A program made the translations under genes and the position numbers. A stretch of 64,000 nucleotides of DNA, taken from Siphonodentalium dalli. Its lineage: Eukaryota > Mollusca > Scaphopoda > Gadilida > Siphonodentaliidae. Location: contig CP136068.1 of assembly GCA_032622095.1 (NCBI GenBank), positions 128,035,989 through 128,099,988 of the forward strand, in the 5' to 3' direction. The notes beneath the pieces were generated by a model, which worked only from the letters and a program-made list of their open reading frames with translations, made no database searches and was not told the DNA's origin. This document shows, in pieces, positions 56,743 through 64,000 of this stretch (the stretch's first letter is position 1; each line of letters begins with the position of its first letter).

Positions 56743-59700
56743 TCAGATCTAGAAAATAATGTATCCCCACATAATATATTTATTAATCAGTGCAGATGGT
56801 GGACACCTTCCAGTGATAATTTTCACCCAGAATATTGTCTTCCCCTAGTTTTCTGACATCATCAACTAAGATATATTCCATTATTGGAGAGTGTTCATAA
56901 GAAATGCAATTCTTGACTATTTGTATTCTTTTATTATTAATTATTATATCATAATAATAGTCTTATCAACAGAACACATATGCATGTACAATAAATATTT
57001 AGTACATCAATAATGAGCACACAAAGCTTTGAAACAATATTGAAAACAAAAAAATATATAAACACATTCAGTTATTTGTAGATAATATACATGTTGAAAC
57101 ATTGACACTATTAGAAACCACAGACAAAAATGTCAATGACCATGTAGCTCAGCTTGGAGAGAGGTTAATGTCATACATTACAATGGGTTGAATTATTATG
57201 AAAAGTTTAAGTCATACCAGACGTTTACCTGAATAGCCATATAAAGTTTGGGATCAATTGGATAAAACATGATGGATGAAGGGTATGCCAAAGTATTTAT
57301 TTATTCAAAGAGCAGCCATGTTTCTGACCAAATATTGTTCAAATTTGATAGCTCCCATCTAGAAATGATAACATTTTTCCGATAAATGTTGGCTGCAGAG
57401 TGTGGCAATGGATTCAATTAAGAAATCCAACATGTTTAACTAAATTTGGAAAACTTTGAAGACTTCCATCTAATGGTCAACCCACAGTTCCATATGAAGT
57501 TTAGGGGCGGTATGATAAGGAATGTGACATGTAGGATATGACAAAGAATTTAGTCGTGCAATTAGTAACAACAATATGGCATCTGGTACCCATGTAAATC
57601 AACAAAATTCACATCTTGTGGCAATGCATGAAAAATCCATATAAACTTTGGTGACAATCGGATGAGAGATGTGAACTGTTTGTTGTACTAATGGAAATTT
57701 ATGATGGGCGGACAATGTTTGTGCTCGAATTTGTCAAGATGAGCTAAAGTCATATATCCATACCAAAACCATTACACATGAGGTCTATTCATCACACTTT
57801 TATCCTAGATATCTAGATGGTTAATACTTAAGTTGTCAGTTGTTGGTTTCAGCAAAATAATTTTATACAGTTACACAGTGTTATTGACAGTGGAAGCGTC
57901 AGTGACACTACAGCTCAACTTGGAATTGGGATTATGCACTGGAATCTTTTGTGGGGAGGATTAACAAGCACTATACCGGTATATTGTAAACAGTTTGGTG
58001 TCCTTTCTAACCAATGGTCACTTAGTGTGGTCTGCCTGTTGTTGAGTGTACTGCTTATTGCATACTTTTTGCCTACTGATTGTTTACATAGTTTAGCATT
58101 TGTTTAAGAACACAGATAACTAACATGGCAATAACATGCAATTTACGCGATGATTTTAAGAACAAAGTTTGTCTATGATACAATATTCTTTTTGTTTACA
58201 GAAGTGTTAACAAATATGGCTATTTTAATAGCAATACTACTGATAACACTTAAGGTATCAGTAACATTGGCCTTTTCGGATATTAAAAGCACATAGTGTT
58301 CTAAACATACAACAATAACTAATGTGAACGAGAGGCGGATCACGATCTGCAGATGTTTAACACATACCTTGGCGACAGCTATGAGCTATTTTCATAAAAC
58401 CTTACACAATCCTTTCCATGAGTGCAAAACTTTCAACAATTCAAGCCTTACTATTAAGTTCACAAGTGGATTAACACTTATTGGGCACCTTGCTCACATT
58501 AACACAATGTTAACACAGATGTGGCTTTGATTTCAACCTATCAGTGACTCCAACACAGATATGTCTTTTTGAGTGATAAAGCTAATTAAACTCAATTAAA
58601 AGTGGGACAGTTTATAGCTGTTAAATACAAAATAGTTAAGAAATTAAGTAGATAAACACCATAGCAACTCATGTTATCCGTTTATTACAATGGAACATGA
58701 GACATAACATATTGTGTTATTTTTTATTAATATATGTAGTATCATTGCTATTTTGTTTTTATTATGTTTTGTGTCGGCTGCATATTAAAAATTCATAACA
58801 ACCTATTAATATTCCACAACTAAAAAAACAATCAATACCTGAACAACTATACAAGTGAGGAATGTATAGACCTGGATATAAAATATGATTGCTAATGATT
58901 GGCTATAAAGGTTAGTTTTCTTCTAAGCTGATCATTGGAAAGATACAATGTTTGTAAACAGTTTAAATATAATTAAAGTTATGGTTAATATTTTCAAAAC
59001 CATTCGATCCGATACAAAATTCTATACAGGTGAAGAATGTGTCATGATTATCACAGATGTGATTATTTATAGAGTGGTCATGTACAAAATATTTAGCTAT
59101 CACATTGTGTCATCAGGATTGATGAAGGAAGTTAATATATTTAAGCAAATAAACCAAATGACCATCACTATGCAGGTCAGGGGGTGTGTTATCATAAACC
59201 GTGCCATAACTATAAACATAATCAATGGAAATATTTGAGTTATCAAATTGGATAGTAAGGGGTTAGTCTTACCCAAACTAATGAACTGATAAACACAGAG
59301 TAGTCAGTCTCAAGAATCCCAGCACTGTTAATATTATTCTGCAACCCAAATGCATTTAAGGGAATTTCAAAATAAGACATTTCCTCTAATGATAAATATT
59401 CAATTGGTCATGTATTGAAACACTGACTGAACCTGGCTCAAAGTGAAGGCGATAATTTAATATCGGTCTATCAGATGATATGTGTCTATCAACTGGATTT
59501 TAATCAAAAAATGGAGAATGATCAAATAAAAAACATGAGAAGACCATATGATGTGTGTAGAGGGTTAATCATTTTCGATGACATCATATGATGGAAGTAA
59601 GGAATGTGTGGAATAACTCTTTTCTAAGATATGACAACAGTGTCTTTGTAAACAATTAATGTACGTACCTGTTTCAACACAGAAAACAGAACTGGAATAA

Positions 59701-60650
59701 AGGGCTTTCAATTATAGTGTGATAGACGATAAAAAAGTCTGCAGTCATCAGTAGTTACAAAGTACTATGGTTGTCCATAGCTATATATTGTCTCACTCCA
59801 AACCACAGGCCTGTTGTGTCATGTTCTCTTCAAATTTCACAGTGCATGGCAAACAGGTATGAATTATTAAGGGCCATAACTCTGTTGAAATATATTGGAT
59901 CAAACCGATATTTGAACTTGATCTGTATTTAGTTGTCAGAAATTCATATACCAAATTTGGTGTCTATCAGATGAAAAATGTTAGAGTCATCGTCAGGCTT
60001 GGATGAATTCTATTTAAAAACAAGAGTGGAAAGGGTTAACTAAACATTACCAAAATCCAATCCATACAGATAAAGAACGTGCTAAGAAAGACGTAGGTAT
60101 GAAATATCAGGCAGATCAGAAGAAAATTGTTTGACTTAGATGCATCAGATAGCATTTGTGTGCAGTGTTAGTTATTTTCTAAACTGATCAACTAATCAAC
60201 ACCAAAAACTATACAGGTGAGCCATGTATCATCATAAACCAGCATATATGAACACAATGGGTAAAATAATACATGAGTTATGGCATCGGATAGAACATGA
60301 CCAGGTATGAATGGAAAGTGTTAATCATTTCTAAACTAACAACCGATCGATACCAAAAACTATACAGGTGAGGGGTGTGTCATCATAAACGCGCAATTAA
60401 ATTTGAACATGATCCGATAAAAAATACTTGAGTGTTGAGTGTTTTGTTTATCGCTCACTATTTAATATCATTATACTATACTACTATATGGAAATAACAC
60501 TCCACCCCATGTTCAATTAGGAACAAGATATGTGTCCCACTGTTGTGAGTAAACATAAACATATAAATCAGGACTTAGCAAATAAAACTGAAATATATGG
60601 GTCACCCGACTCAACCTTTCCATGACTGGAGCTTCATGAAATTTTGAGAA
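56743..60650. repeat. AT-rich region with degenerate ~160-bp repeats
   Basis: Motifs such as CCAAAAACTATACAGGTGAG with TCATCATAAAC recur near 58840, 59020, 60203 and 60350; the last two are about 155 bp apart. CCATATAAA.TTTGG with TCAAT.GGAT recurs at 57237 and 57638. These look like old tandem or dispersed repeats. The open frames at 58324-58530 and 58948-59238 show no recognisable domain. Confidence 0.5.
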
Positions 60651-60720
60651 AACCCTGTGCCAATGCATGTTCACATATATAAGGTAGCCTCACATATATA
60701 AGAGAATACATTGACCTAAC
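60651..60720 (+). mobile_element. Relic of the piggyBac-like MITE hairpin
   Basis: CCCTGTGCCAATGCATGTTC...CACATATATAAGAGAATACATTG is a single diverged hairpin of the MITE family; the terminal repeats are missing. Confidence 0.55.
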
Positions 60721-60923
60721 ATAATTTCCTTGACCTTCAAAATCAGTTCATTCTCGTATATATATGAGAGGGTCCCTTTAATACTACACCAACACAGACC
60801 CTGTTATGAAAGGGTTCATACCAATACTAATAATAAAATGTCAAACTGTATTTGTTTTAGACAGTGGTCAAAACATTGGATTAAACTGCATTCATCCAAA
60901 GGTTCCAACCCACTATCTGCTAG

Positions 60924-61811
60924 CTAATGGAGCGTTCCACAGAGGCCACGCCCACAGCGTAGTCCCGCCCAATGGCAATTTATTAGAATATATTCGACCA
61001 ATCAGATGCCGAGCCGGCCGCTGGCTGCGGAGATCTTTTCGACGCCATCTTTCTTCACCCTAATTTTGATATCCATGCATACATTCAGTGTTAAATTGGT
61101 TATATTCAAACAACTTTTTTGTTGTCAAATCATAATATACTGAGATTTGTATCTGCGGCATGATGTTACAAATTTATCCGTGATTATAACAGTGTTTTTC
61201 GTTTAGCATGACACTTGTCACAATTTTCACATTTAATGGCAAAACGAATGTATGTTCTCTGGTTTAGATATATTAGAGTTCAGTGATCTGTCTGTCTGTT
61301 CTGGTCCGTATGCAATTTTTCTTCCAGAACCCTTGATCGATTTTAACCACATTTGGCGTGGTGCCAACTTATATTTTAAACTAAATTTTTTAAACAAATA
61401 AAAATACTTTTGAATTTTTTTTTTGAATTTTTTAGCAAGAAGTTTCAATCTAAAAATCTAAAAAAAAAATTCAAAATTAAATAAAAAAAATTAAATTTCA
61501 AATTTTTTTTTTTTTAATTTAAAAAACAATTATTATTTTTTTTTTGTTCAACAGCAGATCAAAGTTCAATCTAAAAAAAAAAAAAAAAATTGAATCTCAA
61601 TAATTTTTTTTAAATCAAACTGGTTAAAAGATCAAATTTGAACGAATCATATACATGAGTCTGTTTCAGCTAGTTAACATAATGGCAGGTGCTAATGTGT
61701 TCACGTCGGAAATCGATCTCGGGTAACAGAAAATATTTATGTGGATAAAGTATTTTCACCCGTGGGCGGGACTACCGCTGTGGGTGTGGCCTCTGTGGAA
61801 AGCTCCATTAG
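60924..61811. mobile_element. 888-bp element with ~47-bp terminal inverted repeats
   Basis: The left end (CTAATGGAGCGTTCCACAGA...GTCCCGCCCA) and the right end (GGGCGGGACTACCGCTG...GGAAAGCTCCATTAG) are inverted repeats with about three mismatches. TA sits just inside the shared CTAATGG, compatible with a TA duplication as in Tc1/mariner, but unproven. The left end also holds CACGCCC, CCGCCCAAT and CCAATCAG motifs that resemble a promoter. The core (61370-61620) is very AT-rich with A/T runs; there is no gene. Confidence 0.7.
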
Positions 61812-63640
61812 TTTATAATGTGTTGCAGAGTGTCACCTGTATATAGTAAAGCCAGTGTATTGCCATATCTACATGCACACATTGGAATGTCAAATAGCCT
61901 GTAAAACAACTGTAGTTAACAGAAGGAATTTAATATGCTGGGCAGGGATCTGGCTATATGGTGGGGTTGGATGGACATAGTTGATAATGGGAGATGATGG
62001 TGATGTGGTGTGACCAAAAAAAATTAAACTTCTATAACCAAAAAAAGTCAAATTAAAAATAAAAAACTTTAAAATTTATATAGACTTTATTTCATTTAAT
62101 TGAGCAAGGATTCCAATCTAATATTTTTAAAGAGTTATGTCCCTGGCTCTACTCCTATCATCCAAGGACCCTCCATACCAAATATAAGCTGAAGAGGCCT
62201 GGTGGTTTTTTAGAAATTGTTTTAAGAATTACTATGATGGAAAAAAGCTGTGGTGCTGGCTTTGTAAGTATTTGACTTGACAACCTTATTTTAACAAATC
62301 TGATAATGTGAGTCACACAGAGAACATCCACACCAAACATTCGGTCTTATGGTTCTGGGGGAAAAGACAAATTTTGATTTTGAATTCGGTGATAATGGGT
62401 GATTATACTTAGCAGATATCATAACGTCCAATTTTCGTGAAGAATCGACCAAAATCAAACAGAAATTTTCAAACGACATATATGAGAAAAAAAATCACAC
62501 AACATGTTCAAACAAGCTCATCATGAATCACCATAATAGAAACCAATTGTTGAAAAATGTTGTTAAAATTAGTACAGAAAAATTGTTAACAAGAGGTCGT
62601 GAGAATGTGATGTTGAATGTGGCAGAGACAAGAGTAATTTATTTTTCAAATGCTAGAAACATTTGTCTCGTTTGGGGAAATTAAATCAGAAAATCTTTGT
62701 AAAATTAAACTATAATCTATATTATCATGTTTGGGATAATAATATTGATTAAATTGTATCAAAACCAACTATTGTTAGAACTTAATATAGACAGGGATCA
62801 TATTTTAAGAGGCAGACGCAAGTTTTGCATAAATCCTGCCGAAAATGGCAAGATATTTTCTATAATGAATTTCTCTCGATCTATATGGCAAAAAAATCTA
62901 GAGTTTCTTATATCATCATCTTCATTGTATATTGAATCTGAGCAATTAAAGTATGGGCTCTAATTAATACTCGAGGTGTCACCAGAAAGCGGAATTTCAG
63001 CAACCACCATTTTTTAGGTAGCCCAGCTATTCTAACTTTGGGAACCAGTTCTTGTGGGGTCAATATAGGGGGCAAAATATGATTTTTTTTCACTTTTTTC
63101 ACTGGCGTCTTTTGTGTATGATATGTGAATTGAAATTTCTCAAACATAGTATGTATGAAACTCAGGTGCAGTTCAGAAAAATTTGGATGTGGTCAGATTA
63201 TTCTCCCTGACTACAGTTGCGATCAAAATTTAGCATTCAACCTACTGAATATATTTTGTTATATTACTCAAACTTTGATAGTAATATCTCTAAATGGTCA
63301 CATCGTGCTACTATGTGAAGACAATACAATGGCGTCTGACATACTGTAATTATCAGTAATCTAATTCAAGCAATATATGTAGTTAGTCGCTATATTTATG
63401 CTTCTAGATGCAGTACTGGGCAAAAGTTTGTATAGAATACTTTATAATGACACCGATATCATACAGTCTGATGCATGTTGAGCCAAACGAAAAATTATCA
63501 CAAGACTATAGTTTTTTTTTCACAATGTGAAGATGTTGTAAATTATTGTCTTATTGATACCTGTTATCAACTGACTAAATTTAATGTTGAAGTCAATTGT
63601 AGATCATAATGAATTTTAGCGTGACAAATATACTTGCAAA
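61812..63640. other. AT-rich DNA, nothing firm
   Basis: No gene recognised. TACTGGGCAAAAGTTTGTA at about 63415 resembles a Tc1-type terminus, but no partner end lies in the window. Confidence 0.4.
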
Positions 63641-64000
63641 TGATACTCCAGCATCATCATCATCATGACATCATCATCACAGATGCACCCATCGTATGTG
63701 TCATCCTTTCTATGATGTTGTTCTACATTTTTATGGTGTCCATTCACCTTAAATTTGCGTGGAGTGCGAATCATTTATGACTTTATAAGGTGGTAGCACT
63801 GTTCTTTTTTGGTGCGCATTCATCTTTATATATTGTCCATTTACCTTCATATGCTATGTTTCACCTGTATATGGTATCCATTCACCATTAGTATGATGTC
63901 CTCTATTCTCTATATGATATGCATACATCTTTGATGATGTGGTTCCACCTTTATATATGGTTTCCATTCATTTTTAGAGGACAATTGTCATCATATGGTG
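63641..64000. repeat. CATCAT tract and degenerate 25-30-bp repeats
   Basis: Starts with CATCATCATCATCATGAC and continues with about eight loose copies of TTTATATGGTGTCCATTCACC. It runs off the window end. Confidence 0.65.

Overview
This is eukaryotic, most likely marine-invertebrate, DNA. It is AT-rich, almost free of long open frames, has short exons with GT-AG splice sites, and is dense in decayed DNA transposons, foldbacks, satellites and a LINE relic. A C-type-lectin gene, tRNA-type SINEs and several MITE families fit a mollusc, lancelet or similar animal, but the sequence does not fix the species. No bacterial-type gene is present.

Layout. 1-8.1 kb: two phase-matched exons of a C-type lectin-like gene, separated by a 6.2 kb intron that holds MITEs and a 120-bp hairpin. 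8.1-12.6 kb: a 66-bp minisatellite and a TTAA-flanked MITE. 12.605-24.392 kb: the standout feature, an 11.8 kb near-perfect palindrome with AG...CT ends and a matching 6-bp duplication (TATGGG) on both sides. These end features match the Polinton/Maverick group. Each arm carries the same three tightly packed small ORFs: a 107-aa basic protein, a 60-aa protein and a 189-aa C2H2-finger acidic protein. They sit between a TATA-like motif and a poly(A) signal, and no polymerase, integrase, ATPase or capsid gene is recognisable. The right arm holds one extra 1.8 kb tandem unit. The palindrome may be nested in an older GTTTAAAC-rich element whose ends lie at 12.14 and 26.16 kb.

24.4-32 kb: a GC-rich inverted array, a TTA-flanked Harbinger-like element, two foldbacks, a LINE reverse-transcriptase relic and an array rich in TCAAGGTCA motifs. 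32-41 kb: mostly unremarkable DNA with MITEs, SINE-like sequence, microsatellites and a second TTAA MITE. 41.36-45.1 kb: a broken copy of a multicopy invertebrate gene family with a cysteine-rich C-terminus, interrupted by a third TTAA MITE. 45.95 kb: a plausible first coding exon with a membrane segment. 46.8-49.6 kb: a composite satellite (about 460-bp and 150-bp units). 52.1-56.7 kb: a 4.6 kb hAT-like element with an 8-bp target duplication. 56.7-64 kb: degenerate AT-rich repeats and one more element with inverted ends.

The window reads as transposon-rich genomic DNA around pieces of two probable host genes. Its most interesting content is the palindromic Polinton-like element with its mirrored small-gene cassette.
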